This document shows positions 26,654 to 34,889 of a stretch of 51,507 bases of DNA, in pieces. This DNA comes from Bacillota bacterium (GTDB lineage: Bacteria; Bacillota; Sulfobacillia; JAJYWN01; JAJZPE01). How positions within the stretch are numbered: position 1 is the first letter of the stretch; every line of letters starts with the position of its first letter. Both the position numbers and the translations under genes were made by a program. Below the pieces are notes generated by a model. It was not told the DNA's origin and did not search any database. It saw nothing but the letters and a program-made list of their open reading frames with translations. The stretch covers positions 1 to 51,507 of the forward strand of contig JAJYMC010000064.1 in NCBI GenBank assembly GCA_021787335.1, read 5' to 3'.

Positions 26654-26757
26654 ATATAAACGAAAGGCCAAAAAACGTTTTAATGCCAACCAAGCCAAGG
26701 GCAAGCAGCGTCGACCGCAGAACCTCCAGCGACATGGCGTGAAAGGAACGAACCCCA

Positions 26758-28908
26758 GTGGGCAAGCTCAAGTTCCGTCGTCTGTCCTTAAGAATGAAAC
26801 TGCTCGTCCTGCTGCTCGGCGTGTCCCTCGTACCGATGACCGGCGCGGTGACCATCGGGCTGTATATCGGGCAGATGAACGTCCAGAACGCCGTCACCCA
26901 GGCCCGCGGTGAATTCACCGCCAAGCTGGGGCTGGACGTCAGCGGCTGGGTCGACGAGCGCGTCGCCGACGTCAGGACCCTGGCCGTCGACCCGACCGTG
27001 CGGTCGATGGACGCCAGGCAGGTCCAGCCGTTCCTGGCCAAGTTCCAGGGGACCTCCGGTTACTTCGAGACGATCGCCCTGGTTTCGGCCAAGGGCCTGA
27101 GCGTGGCCCAGAGCGACGGCAAGAGCGGCATCAGCGTCGCGGACCAGCCCTACTTCGCGGCGACCATGAGCGGGGAGGAATCCGTCAGCGACGTGGTCCT
27201 CTCCAAGTCCACCAACAACCCCGTCATCGTCGTCGTCTCCCCGGTCCGCAACGACGCGGGGCGGCCCGTCGGACTCATTCTCGGCATAATCAGGCTGGAT
27301 ACAGTCCTCGCCCAGCTGGCCCAGGCCAAGCCAGGCAAGACCGGCGTGGTCTACCTGGTCGGTGGCAACGGGGCCTTCATCGTCCCTCCGCGCGGCGAGA
27401 CCGCCGCCAATCAGAAGCCCAGCAGCCGGGCCATCCAGGAACTCGTCGCCGGCAAGAGCGGAACGGCACTCTACAAGGACTATCGCGGGGTCCCCGTCTT
27501 GGGAAGCTACCTCTGGCTACCCACGAGGCATTGGGGCCTGGTCGTCGAGCAGACCAAGGGCGAGGTTTTCGGTTCCGTCACCACCATGACCCTGCTCACC
27601 GTGCTCGGAATCGTCGTCGCCGCCATCGTCCTCGTGCCCATGTCGGTCTTCGTCGGCAACTACGTCGCCAACCCCGTCAGCCGGGTGGCCCATCAGCTGG
27701 AACGCATCGCCTCGGGCGAGGCCGACCTCCGGGCCGAGCTCAAGGTGACCACCGGCGACGAACTCGAGGACCTGGCCGGCGCCTTCAACCGGCTGATGGC
27801 CTCGATCAGGACCATGGTCCAGCAGATCGCCATGGCCGCGGCCCAGGTCCGCGAATCCGGGGCGGCCATCGCCCAGGCCTCGGCGCAGGCCGGGGTGAGC
27901 AGCGAACAGGTCTCGACGGCCGTCGCCCAGGTCACCCGCGGCGTGGGCGAGCAGACCAAGGACATCACCCAGTCCGCCGAGGCCGTCGACAAGGTCGCCG
28001 GGCTGGCCAGGGAACTGGCCGAAGGGGCCAAGGCCCAGGCCGCCAGGGCCGAAGAGACCAACCTGGTCGTCGCCCGAATGGGCTCCGACCTCGAATCTGT
28101 GGGCAGCAAGACGCAGGAAGTCGCCCAGGCTTCGGCGGCGGCGGCCAAGGCCGCCCGCGAGGGCGGGGAGACCGTCGTCCGCGTCGTCGAAGGGATGGAC
28201 AAGGTCAGGGAGACCGTGGCCACGGCGGCCGAGCGGGTCCGCAGTTTCGGAGATGCCTCGGCCCGCATCGGTGAGATCGTCGCCCTCATTGACGAGATCG
28301 CCCGGCAGACCAACCTTCTGGCCCTGAACGCGGCCATCGAGGCCGCCCGGGCGGGCGAGCAGGGCAAGGGCTTCGCCGTCGTCGCCGATGAGGTCCGTAA
28401 GCTGGCTGAGAAGTCCGGCGGGGCGGCCCATGAGATCGGCGGGCTCGTCGGGGAGATCCAGTCCGGCGCGGCCGACGTCGTCAAGGCCATCGAGGCCGGC
28501 AGCGAGCAGGCGCAGATGGGGGCCCAGGTAGCCGGCGAGGCCGGCGACGCCCTGGCCACCATCAGCCAGGCGGTCGCCGACGCCGACCAGCTCATCCAGG
28601 TCATCCGCGGTGGAGTCGAGGAGGTCGCCGCCCGCGGGCGCGACGTCGGGAACGACGTGGCCCGGTTCGCCGGTGATTCCTCGGCCCATGCGTCATCGAC
28701 CCAGGAGGTCCTCGACGCGACCGCCGGGTTCGTCGATGCCATCCAGCGCATCGCCGCCGTCAGCGAGGAGAACGCGGCCAGCTCCGAGGAGGTCTCGGCC
28801 TCGGTCGACGAGCAGAGCCGCGCGCTCAAGCAGATCTCGACCATGGCCGACCAGCTCTCGACGGCCGCCGGGCACCTGGACGAACTGGTCCGCCGGTTCG
28901 TCGCCTGA
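26758..28908 (+). CDS. Methyl-accepting chemotaxis protein with extracellular Cache domain
   Basis: 716 residues, GTG start; GAAAGGA lies about ten bases upstream. Order: transmembrane segment about 12-36; extracellular double-Cache sensor about 40-270 (typical stretches [14 protein letters not shown] and [16 protein letters not shown]); second transmembrane segment about 275-300; HAMP about 301-357; long coiled-coil signalling domain with the conserved hairpin tip [20 protein letters not shown] and [15 protein letters not shown] about 512-552. The tip binds CheA/CheW. Cache domains of this kind bind small ligands such as amino or organic acids. No other chemotaxis gene is in the window. Confidence 0.95.
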   Translation: MGKLKFRRLSLRMKLLVLLLGVSLVPMTGAVTIGLYIGQMNVQNAVTQARGEFTAKLGLDVSGWVDERVADVRTLAVDPTVRSMDARQVQPFLAKFQGTSGYFETIALVSAKGLSVAQSDGKSGISVADQPYFAATMSGEESVSDVVLSKSTNNPVIVVVSPVRNDAGRPVGLILGIIRLDTVLAQLAQAKPGKTGVVYLVGGNGAFIVPPRGETAANQKPSSRAIQELVAGKSGTALYKDYRGVPVLGSYLWLPTRHWGLVVEQTKGEVFGSVTTMTLLTVLGIVVAAIVLVPMSVFVGNYVANPVSRVAHQLERIASGEADLRAELKVTTGDELEDLAGAFNRLMASIRTMVQQIAMAAAQVRESGAAIAQASAQAGVSSEQVSTAVAQVTRGVGEQTKDITQSAEAVDKVAGLARELAEGAKAQAARAEETNLVVARMGSDLESVGSKTQEVAQASAAAAKAAREGGETVVRVVEGMDKVRETVATAAERVRSFGDASARIGEIVALIDEIARQTNLLALNAAIEAARAGEQGKGFAVVADEVRKLAEKSGGAAHEIGGLVGEIQSGAADVVKAIEAGSEQAQMGAQVAGEAGDALATISQAVADADQLIQVIRGGVEEVAARGRDVGNDVARFAGDSSAHASSTQEVLDATAGFVDAIQRIAAVSEENAASSEEVSASVDEQSRALKQISTMADQLSTAAGHLDELVRRFVA

Positions 28909-28955
28909 CCCGCCCCGCCGAATCATTTCCGACTGGTCCATCAACGCAGAACAAG

Positions 28956-28982
28956 GCCGCCCGCAGTCCGGGCGGCTTTTCC
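28956..28982 (+). terminator. Rho-independent terminator after the chemoreceptor gene
   Basis: Stem GCCGCCCG / CGGGCGGC (28956-28963, 28969-28976), loop CAGTC, then TTTT. Confidence 0.88.
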
Positions 28983-29069
28983 ATCTTGCCGAAGAGGAAA
29001 CCCCGGCCCGCGCGACTAATTTATCGGGGTCACATCCTCGTCAGGACCAACCAAAGGGGGCGCATCGGC

Positions 29070-30494
29070 ATGATGACCGGCCAGGAGTACCGCCAGTCCA
29101 TCCTCGAACTCAAGCCCAAAGCCTTCATGTTCGGACGGGAGATCACCGACCTCTCCGCCAATGGCTTCACCGGTGCCAACCTGAACGGCGTGGCCGAGAC
29201 CTACGACATGGCCCAGGACAAGGACCTGGCGCCGCTCTTCGTCACCAAGTCCACCCTCAGTGGCCGGGAGATCAGCCGGTACACGCACATCAACACGTCG
29301 GCCGAAGACCTGATGGCCCGGATCAAGGTGGCCCGCCGGGTCTGCCAGCGGACCGGGGTCTGCCTCGGACGCTGTGGGGCCGACTCGCTCAATGCCCTCT
29401 GGGCCACGACCTACGAGCTGGACCAGAAGCACGGGACCAGGTACCACGAGCGGTTCAAGGCCTTCCTGCGACGGGTGCAGGACGAGGACCTGGTCACCAC
29501 CCTGGCCCTGACCGACCCCAAGGGCGACCGCAGCCTCCGCCCGAGCCAGCAGCCGGACAAGGACATGTACGTCCGCATCGTCGAGCGGCGGCCGGACGGC
29601 ATCGTCGTCCGCGGGGCCAAGGCGATGATCGCCGGGGCCACGGCCGCCCATGAGATCCTCGTCCACCCGGGGACCGGCCTCGGCCCCGAGGAGGCCGATT
29701 ACGCCGTCGCCTTCGCCGTGCCCAACGGCACGCCGGGGCTGTACCACGTGGTCGATCGACAGTCGGCCGACGAGCGTAAGAACACGGATTCCTGGGATAA
29801 GGGCAACGTCCGCTACGGCTCGCTCGAGGCCCTCATCGTCTTCGAGGACGTCTTCGTCCCCAACGAGCGCGTCTTCATGGCCGGCGAGACCGAGTTTGCC
29901 GGGGAGGTCGTCAACCGCTTCGCCCTCCTGCACCGCGTGGTCCTGGCCGGCTGCCTGGCCGGTTGCGCCGACGTCCTGGCCGGGGCCACGGCCATCGTCG
30001 CCGAGGCCAACGGCCTCGGCAAGCAGATGCGCGACAAGCTGGCCGAGATGACCTACTACGGGGAGGCCCTCTACGCGGGCGCCCTCGGGGCCTGCAGCCA
30101 GCCCGCGGCCACCGCCTCGGGCGCCGTCTTCCCGGACCCGCTCCTGGCCAACGTGTCCAAGTGGCACGTCACGTGGATGCCCCATGAGATCCAGAAGGCC
30201 GCCGAGGAGGTTGTCGGGGGAAGCCTGGCCTGCATGCCGTCCCAGGCCGACCTGGAGAGCGAGGCCGTCGGCCCGGTCGTTCGAAAGTACCTGCAGGGCG
30301 CGGCCGGGGTCCCGGTCGAGACGCGGATGCGGGCCATCCGGCTGGTCGAGAACATGGTCGCCGGGCCGGGTCGCCTGGGTTCCCTGTGCATGCACGGGGC
30401 CGGTTCGCCGGCGGCGGCCAAGATCATGGTCCGCGCCCTGTCGGGGCTGGAGAACAAAAAAGCCCTGGCCAAACACCTGGCTGGGCTGTCCTGA
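29070..30494 (+). CDS. 4-hydroxybutyryl-CoA dehydratase-like FAD/[4Fe-4S] protein (HpaB superfamily)
   Basis: 474 residues from the ATG at 29070 with AAAGGGGG upstream; a TTG at 28986 lies in the terminator and is unlikely. The sequence aligns along its length with Clostridium aminobutyricum AbfD (490 residues, from memory): TTYELDQKHGTRYH, TDPKGDRSLRPS, IVVRGAKA, CMHGAGSP. The four cluster ligands of AbfD (Cys99, Cys103, His292, Cys299) are kept as Cys98, Cys102, His288 and Cys295; both catalytic glutamates (LEALIVFED and RLVENM) are also kept. However AbfD Gln101, Tyr296 and Lys300 read Gly100, Leu292 and Leu296. AbfD turns 4-hydroxybutyryl-CoA into crotonyl-CoA. A related dehydration or isomerisation is likely; the exact substrate is uncertain. 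Confidence 0.82.
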   Translation: MMTGQEYRQSILELKPKAFMFGREITDLSANGFTGANLNGVAETYDMAQDKDLAPLFVTKSTLSGREISRYTHINTSAEDLMARIKVARRVCQRTGVCLGRCGADSLNALWATTYELDQKHGTRYHERFKAFLRRVQDEDLVTTLALTDPKGDRSLRPSQQPDKDMYVRIVERRPDGIVVRGAKAMIAGATAAHEILVHPGTGLGPEEADYAVAFAVPNGTPGLYHVVDRQSADERKNTDSWDKGNVRYGSLEALIVFEDVFVPNERVFMAGETEFAGEVVNRFALLHRVVLAGCLAGCADVLAGATAIVAEANGLGKQMRDKLAEMTYYGEALYAGALGACSQPAATASGAVFPDPLLANVSKWHVTWMPHEIQKAAEEVVGGSLACMPSQADLESEAVGPVVRKYLQGAAGVPVETRMRAIRLVENMVAGPGRLGSLCMHGAGSPAAAKIMVRALSGLENKKALAKHLAGLS

Positions 30495-30539
30495 AGCAGA
30501 CTGTCGGCGGGCGGAGCCGGGGCCGCCCAGGCGGGCCGG

Positions 30540-31445
30540 TTACTCGACGGGCACCCACCGGTTGTACGGGGCCCGGATGAGCTTCGCCGGGTGACTGGCC
30601 GTCTCGGCTGAGGCGGCGATATCGGCCCACTCGATCCGGTTCAGGAAGATATCATGGTCCCAGTGGACCGGGATGAGGGTCCGGGGCCTGAGGCAGCCAT
30701 CGATGACCGCGGCCGTGTCTTCGGGCCCGGTTATTTCTTTTGTCGGCTCCTTGGTCTGAGGGTGGGTGAGCAGCCCGGCGATGTTGACCACGGCCACGTC
30801 GACCGGGCCTTTGGGCATGGAGCGTAGACGGTTATCGCCACTGATGTAGATAACCGTGGACGTTCCGCCCGCCCTCGGAAGGCCGATGAAGAAGCCCAGC
30901 ATCGGGCCACCGCAGGGCATGACGCCATAGCGGTCGGGGCGCTCGGCAAACCTGGCTGCCGCCCGCGAACCGTCCTCGCCGGTCAGCCAGTGGTCCCCGG
31001 CCAGGGGCCGCAGGACCGGCCGGCCGGGGTCGCCGACAACCGCCCGGCCGGGGTCTTCGCCGGCTTGTCCCACCGGCTCCAACGAAGGAAGCTCGTAGGC
31101 CCCCCCGCTCTCCAGGGCGAAGGTCCGCTCGGGGGCGATGCCGCAGACCGTCCGCAGCGTCTCGGCCACCTCGGCCGACCCTCCGAACCGGCACCCGAGC
31201 CGGGCGGCGGCGATGGCCTTGACCGTTTCCAGGTCGAAATGGTCGAAATGGCCGTGGGTGACCAGGACCACGTCGGGGGCGAAGCCGGCGATGTACTCGT
31301 CGAAGGCGGGGGCATGCGGGTTGGGCGTGTACCACGGGCCATAGACGCCTGCCCGCGAGAAGACAGGGTCGACGACCACCACCGGGCCACCTTCACCCAG
31401 GCGCAGGCTGACGCTGGCCGCTCCGTGCCAGGCGAACTCCAACAA
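30540..31445 (-). CDS. Metallo-beta-lactamase-fold hydrolase (UlaG-like)
   Basis: About 301 residues. I prefer the TTG at 31445, eight bases after GAAGGAG; a GTG at 31472 gives nine more residues. The metal motif is THGHFDHFD (HxHxDH); later ligands are in YISGDNRL (Asp) and IPVHWDHD (His). The fold and motif pattern fit the UlaG/L-ascorbate-6-phosphate-lactonase-like group rather than beta-lactamases. A stretch around GEDPGRAVVGDPGRPV looks inserted relative to the core fold. It follows the ATP-grasp gene by 40-70 bases, so it is probably under the same c-di-AMP riboswitch. Confidence 0.85.
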   Translation of the reverse strand: MLEFAWHGAASVSLRLGEGGPVVVVDPVFSRAGVYGPWYTPNPHAPAFDEYIAGFAPDVVLVTHGHFDHFDLETVKAIAAARLGCRFGGSAEVAETLRTVCGIAPERTFALESGGAYELPSLEPVGQAGEDPGRAVVGDPGRPVLRPLAGDHWLTGEDGSRAAARFAERPDRYGVMPCGGPMLGFFIGLPRAGGTSTVIYISGDNRLRSMPKGPVDVAVVNIAGLLTHPQTKEPTKEITGPEDTAAVIDGCLRPRTLIPVHWDHDIFLNRIEWADIAASAETASHPAKLIRAPYNRWVPVE

Positions 31446-31511
31446 GACGGTCACTCCTTCGGGTCGGGACACTGCTGGGGGCCCGGGCCCGCAGCGTGTC
31501 CGGACGCTCCC

Positions 31512-32405
31512 TCAGGCTCGGGCGCGATAGTCCGCCCGCATCCCATAACGCCGTTCGGCCGTCTCCATGATCAGGCCGACGGCCTCGGTCAGGCTCAGGC
31601 CGGACGAGGTCAGGGCCCGGACGAAGGCCGAACGCCGCGGCTCCAGGCAGGGCAGGGGATCGATCGATTCGACCAGCACCGGCCCATCGGCCGGGGCGAC
31701 CAGCCGGACCTCGGCGTAGTCGCGACAGCCGAGGGCGTGATAGGCTGTCAGGGCGGCTTCTCCGGCCTCTGGACGCCGCGCCTCGAGGGCCTCGCCTTCC
31801 TCGCCGGGCAGGCGCTCGATGAAGGTCTGGGGGTCCTCGTTGCCGATCACGGCCACGCTGAAGCGGAGACCAGCTGGACGCCGCAGGACCAGCGCCGGGC
31901 GGGAGGGCCCGACCTTGGCCGCGCGAAGGGCGAGGCCGAGCGACTCGGCGTCTTCCGCGAGCAGCGGGCCGAGGACCTCGGTCGCTCCGGTGACTTCCGT
32001 GCAGCGGACGAGGACTGGGAAGGCCAACTGACGGGCGGGGGCCTCGGGCTCGCCCGTCCGGCAGACGGCGAAGTCGGCGAGGGGTGTCCCGCCGGCCTTC
32101 AGGGCCCGGTAAGCGGCGGCCGGCGAAAGGGCCAGCACGCAAGGCGCCAGGCCCGACCCGGCGTACCGGAAGCCGGCCATCTCCAGGTCGGCCACCAGGC
32201 GCACCCTGGCGTGCAGGGAGCGGTCGCCGGCCGGGTGGAGGACGAGGCCGAGGTCCTCCTGGGGGGCCAGGCGGCGGATCTCCTCAGATGGTAGAAGCAC
32301 GGGTTCGAGGGCCAGTTCCTCGATGGCCTTGCGGACGGCGGCGGTGGCCCCCGGTGCCGCCGCGCTGGTGACGATACCGATGCGCGGTGAGAGGGTTGAA
32401 GACAC
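31512..32405 (-). CDS. Degenerate D-alanine-D-alanine-ligase-like ATP-grasp protein
   Basis: About 297 residues from the GTG at 32405, behind AGGGAGGA. The layout follows D-Ala-D-Ala ligases: RIGIVTSAA at the start, YAGSGLAPCVLALSPAAAYR (the SG..A..A.DK region, with the Asp-Lys replaced), FPVLVRCTEVTG where ligases have FPxxVKPxxxGSS (Lys changed to Arg, Ser loop changed), YHALGCRDYAEVRL and VESIDPLPCLEP where ligases have ExNPxPG (Asn changed to Asp). Several ATP and Mg residues are thus altered, so catalysis is doubtful; a binding or regulatory role is possible. It is directly downstream of a c-di-AMP riboswitch and terminator. Confidence 0.65.
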   Translation of the reverse strand: MSSTLSPRIGIVTSAAAPGATAAVRKAIEELALEPVLLPSEEIRRLAPQEDLGLVLHPAGDRSLHARVRLVADLEMAGFRYAGSGLAPCVLALSPAAAYRALKAGGTPLADFAVCRTGEPEAPARQLAFPVLVRCTEVTGATEVLGPLLAEDAESLGLALRAAKVGPSRPALVLRRPAGLRFSVAVIGNEDPQTFIERLPGEEGEALEARRPEAGEAALTAYHALGCRDYAEVRLVAPADGPVLVESIDPLPCLEPRRSAFVRALTSSGLSLTEAVGLIMETAERRYGMRADYRARA

Positions 32406-32438
32406 GGCGATTCCTCCCTTCGCGGGCGCCGACGACAA

Positions 32439-32459
32439 AGCCCGGGGATACCCCGGGCT
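32439..32459 (-). terminator. Expression-platform terminator of the c-di-AMP riboswitch
   Basis: On the minus strand AGCCCGGGG / CCCCGGGCT (32459-32451, 32447-32439) with loop TAT, then TTTG. It lies between the riboswitch aptamer and the ATP-grasp gene start, as expected for an OFF switch working by transcription termination. The T run is short. Confidence 0.7.
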
Positions 32460-32507
32460 CTGAAGCGGCAAGAGGAATGGGCCGCGGCCGCCCGCAGGCG
32501 GCGCGGA

Positions 32508-32653
32508 GCCTGACCTCTTCCACGCTTACGAGGTTAGCTGTCGGGTTCGGGTCGAAAGGTGACCCTACCGCCGCCGATTGACCGGCCGGCGGATTCACCC
32601 CGGTTCGAGTGGGTCCCCCGTTTCCCCTGAGGGGAATTCAGCGTTCTCCAGGC
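32508..32653 (-). promoter_or_regulatory. c-di-AMP riboswitch (ydaO/yuaA type)
   Basis: On the minus strand the conserved blocks appear in order and spacing: ACGCTGAAT, ACGGGGGACCCA, GGGGTGAATC, CGACCCGAACCCG, and ACAGCTAACCTCGTAAGCG. These are the signature blocks of the ydaO/yuaA aptamer as in Bacillus subtilis. GCCTG (32653-32649) can pair with CAGGC (32512-32508) to close P1. A consensus -35 promoter lies just upstream and a hairpin terminator downstream. In known cases c-di-AMP binding lowers expression of cell-wall hydrolases and of potassium or osmolyte transporters. Confidence 0.92.
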
Positions 32654-32673
32654 CCGTATGATTGTCGGCCCTT

Positions 32674-32702
32674 AGTCTATCCCAACGCCCGGGGCGTGTC
32701 AA
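32674..32702 (-). promoter_or_regulatory. Sigma-A promoter of the riboswitch transcript
   Basis: On the minus strand TTGACA (32702-32697, full consensus), 17 bases, TAGACT (32679-32674). The predicted transcript start near 32667 is about 14 bases before the riboswitch P1 stem. Confidence 0.8.
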
Positions 32703-32749
32703 AGACGCTCGGCGGCCCTCAAAGGCAGGCCGGGCCGGACTAACAGGAA

Positions 32750-33799
32750 TTACCGGGCCGCCCGCCGAAAAAACCCACCGGCGCTGGCCCGCTCGCCGGG
32801 AGCCAACAGGCGGCTCTCGTCGATGAGTTCGGATACCGTCACCAGACGATATCCCTGGCCGGTCAGGTAATCGATGATCTGCGGCAGGGCCTGGGCGGTC
32901 TGATCGACCGGATGCATGAGGACGATGCCGCCGTTGCCGACCCGCTTCTTGACCCGCTCGACGATGGTGCCCACGCCGGGGCGCATCCAATCGACCGTGT
33001 CCGCGCTCCACATGATGGCCCGCATCCCCAGCTGGGCGGCGACGTCAAGGCCCCGCCCGTCAATCTCCCCATACGGCGGGGAGAAGATGCGCGGCCGGTT
33101 GCCGGTCAGCTTGGCGACGGTGTCGGTGCCCCGCTCGATCTCCGACCTTATCTGGTCCGGCGAGAGCTGCTTGATGTGCCGATGGGCGTAGCCGTGGCTG
33201 GCCACCTCGTGGCCGCCCCGGACGATGGCGGCGGCCAGGTCGGGCTGGTCCTCGGCCCAGGTCCCGACGAGGAAGAAGGTCGCCCGGACCTTCGCCCGCT
33301 CCAGGATGAGCAGGATCTCGGCCAGGGGCTCCTCGCCCCAGGCGACGTTGAAGGTCAGGGCCACCTCGCGACGGGCGGTATGCCCGTGCCGGGTCGGCAG
33401 GTCGGCGAAGTGGTCGAGGCCGACCTCCGGCGCGACCGCCTCGCTGACCAGGGCGACGGCCATGCGAGGCCGGGCCGTCATGACCGCCTTCTCGGTGGCG
33501 GCCACGTCGACGCGGCGGCCCGGGAGGCCGGGGACGGCCGACTGGTCGCGGTGGTCGACGGCGGCGTTGACCGGCCGGACGTCCCGGTCCCTGGCCATCT
33601 CGAGGACCAGCCGGTGGAGCGCCTCCCCGTCGAGGCCGCCGACCTCCTGGCCCTCCAGGGTCACCCCCGTCCGCACCAGCGCGCCCCCGGGCCGGTGCCC
33701 GCCGACGGCGCAACCGGCCGCGAAGAGCGTGACCCAGATGATGGTCAAGACGACGCAGAGCCCGACGGCGACACGCGTGCGGGTCGCCAAAGCGCTCAC
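32750..33799 (-). CDS. Polysaccharide deacetylase-like protein (YlxY-like), exported
   Basis: 349 residues, GTG start. The N-terminus has a hydrophobic segment ending in FAAGC (Cys30), a possible lipobox. Residues about 40-125 resemble the small peptidoglycan-binding-type domain that carries the PGRRVDVxAT motif. Residues about 145-330 form the NodB domain: ATFFLVGTWAEDQPDL, SHGYAH with His202/His206, FSPPYGEID and VLMHP. The first NodB motif, usually TFDDGP, is TFNVAWGEE: the catalytic Asp is Asn151 and the metal Asp is Val152, as in YlxY-type proteins. Activity is therefore uncertain; a wall- or sporulation-related role is inferred. The gene ends upstream of the riboswitch promoter. Confidence 0.8.
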   Translation of the reverse strand: MSALATRTRVAVGLCVVLTIIWVTLFAAGCAVGGHRPGGALVRTGVTLEGQEVGGLDGEALHRLVLEMARDRDVRPVNAAVDHRDQSAVPGLPGRRVDVAATEKAVMTARPRMAVALVSEAVAPEVGLDHFADLPTRHGHTARREVALTFNVAWGEEPLAEILLILERAKVRATFFLVGTWAEDQPDLAAAIVRGGHEVASHGYAHRHIKQLSPDQIRSEIERGTDTVAKLTGNRPRIFSPPYGEIDGRGLDVAAQLGMRAIMWSADTVDWMRPGVGTIVERVKKRVGNGGIVLMHPVDQTAQALPQIIDYLTGQGYRLVTVSELIDESRLLAPGERASAGGFFRRAAR

Positions 33800-33881
33800 T
33801 CCAATGCCGGACCCGTTTCCGCGGAGCCCGCGGACCTGTTTCGCCCCTACACCTTAACGTCAAGTCGAGAGGGGTGCGATC

Positions 33882-34889
33882 ATGAGTGACCCCACCAGGC
33901 CGGCCGGCCCGCCGAAGACCTTCTTCGGGCTCTCGGCGCCGCCGGGGGGCAGGGTCGAGCGCCTGATCCCGGTCGGCAGCCCGGCCGTCGGGCAGTCCAC
34001 GCTGCCGCTCATCATCATCCAGGGGGCCAAGCCCGGGCCAGTCGCGGCCTTCGTCGCCGGCCTCCACGGGGCCGAGTACGTGGGCATCGAGGCCCTCTTC
34101 CGGCTGGCTCGCGACCTGAAGACGGCCGAGCTGGCCGGGACGGCCGTCCTCATTCCCATCGTCAACATGCCGGCCTTCCAGGCGCGACGGGCCTTCGTCT
34201 GCCCCATCGACGACCGCAACCTCAACCGGGTCTTCCCGGGCCGGCCCGACGGGACCTTCAGCGAGGTCCTGGCGGCCACCCTGATGGAGGAGGTCGTCGG
34301 GCGCGCCGATTGCCTGGTCGACCTGCACGGCGGCGACCTGGTCGAGGACCTGACCCCGTTCTGCCTCTGCTTGGAGTCGGGCCGGGTCGACGTCGACCGT
34401 CTGGCGCTGGACCTGGCGCGGGTCTTCGACCTGCCCATCATCGGGGCCATTCGCGGGCGGGGCGGCGGCTGGAACGCCGGCGGCTCACTGATGGCGGCGG
34501 CCGCGGCGCGCGGCGTCCCGGTGATCATCGCCGAGGTCGGCGGCGGGGGACGCCTGCCCGAGGACGACGTCGAGCGGCACCGTCATGGGCTCATGAACGT
34601 CCTGCGGCAGATGAAGATGCTCCCGGGCTGGCCGACCCTGGGCACGGCGCCGGTCATGGTGGCCGACATGGTCTGGCCGCTGTCCGACGTGGACGGTGTC
34701 TTCTACCCGCACGTCAGGGCGGGCGAGAGGGTCCGCGCCGGCACGGTCATCGGGCTTCTGCACGACTACTTCGGCAACCTCATCAAGCCCGTCCACGCCC
34801 CAGCAAGCGGGCTGGTCATGTTCGTCACGACCAGCCCGGCGGTGATGCGAAATGGGGCGCTGATGGGCATCGGAGTGCTCGAGGGCTAG
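33882..34889 (+). CDS. Succinylglutamate desuccinylase/aspartoacylase-family protein (M14-like deacylase)
   Basis: 335 residues. GAGAGGGGTG lies upstream of the ATG. Zinc ligands: GLHGAEYVG (HxxE) and VDLHGGD (His); DDRNLNRVFPG is the substrate-carboxylate NxxR region; the general-base Glu is probably in IIAEVGGGGR. The C-terminal 90 residues (PHVRAGERVRAGTVIG) form a biotinyl-like hammerhead add-on common in this group. The enzyme likely removes an acyl group from an N-acyl amino acid or related amide in the cytoplasm. It is divergent from the deacetylase gene and its TAG stop shares CTAG with the convergent GerMN gene. Confidence 0.87.
   Translation: MSDPTRPAGPPKTFFGLSAPPGGRVERLIPVGSPAVGQSTLPLIIIQGAKPGPVAAFVAGLHGAEYVGIEALFRLARDLKTAELAGTAVLIPIVNMPAFQARRAFVCPIDDRNLNRVFPGRPDGTFSEVLAATLMEEVVGRADCLVDLHGGDLVEDLTPFCLCLESGRVDVDRLALDLARVFDLPIIGAIRGRGGGWNAGGSLMAAAAARGVPVIIAEVGGGGRLPEDDVERHRHGLMNVLRQMKMLPGWPTLGTAPVMVADMVWPLSDVDGVFYPHVRAGERVRAGTVIGLLHDYFGNLIKPVHAPASGLVMFVTTSPAVMRNGALMGIGVLEG

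Noticed and set aside
28986-29069. TTG start at 28986 for the dehydratase-like gene
   Set aside because: It begins directly behind the chemoreceptor terminator and lacks a ribosome binding site; the ATG at 29070 has one and matches AbfD length.
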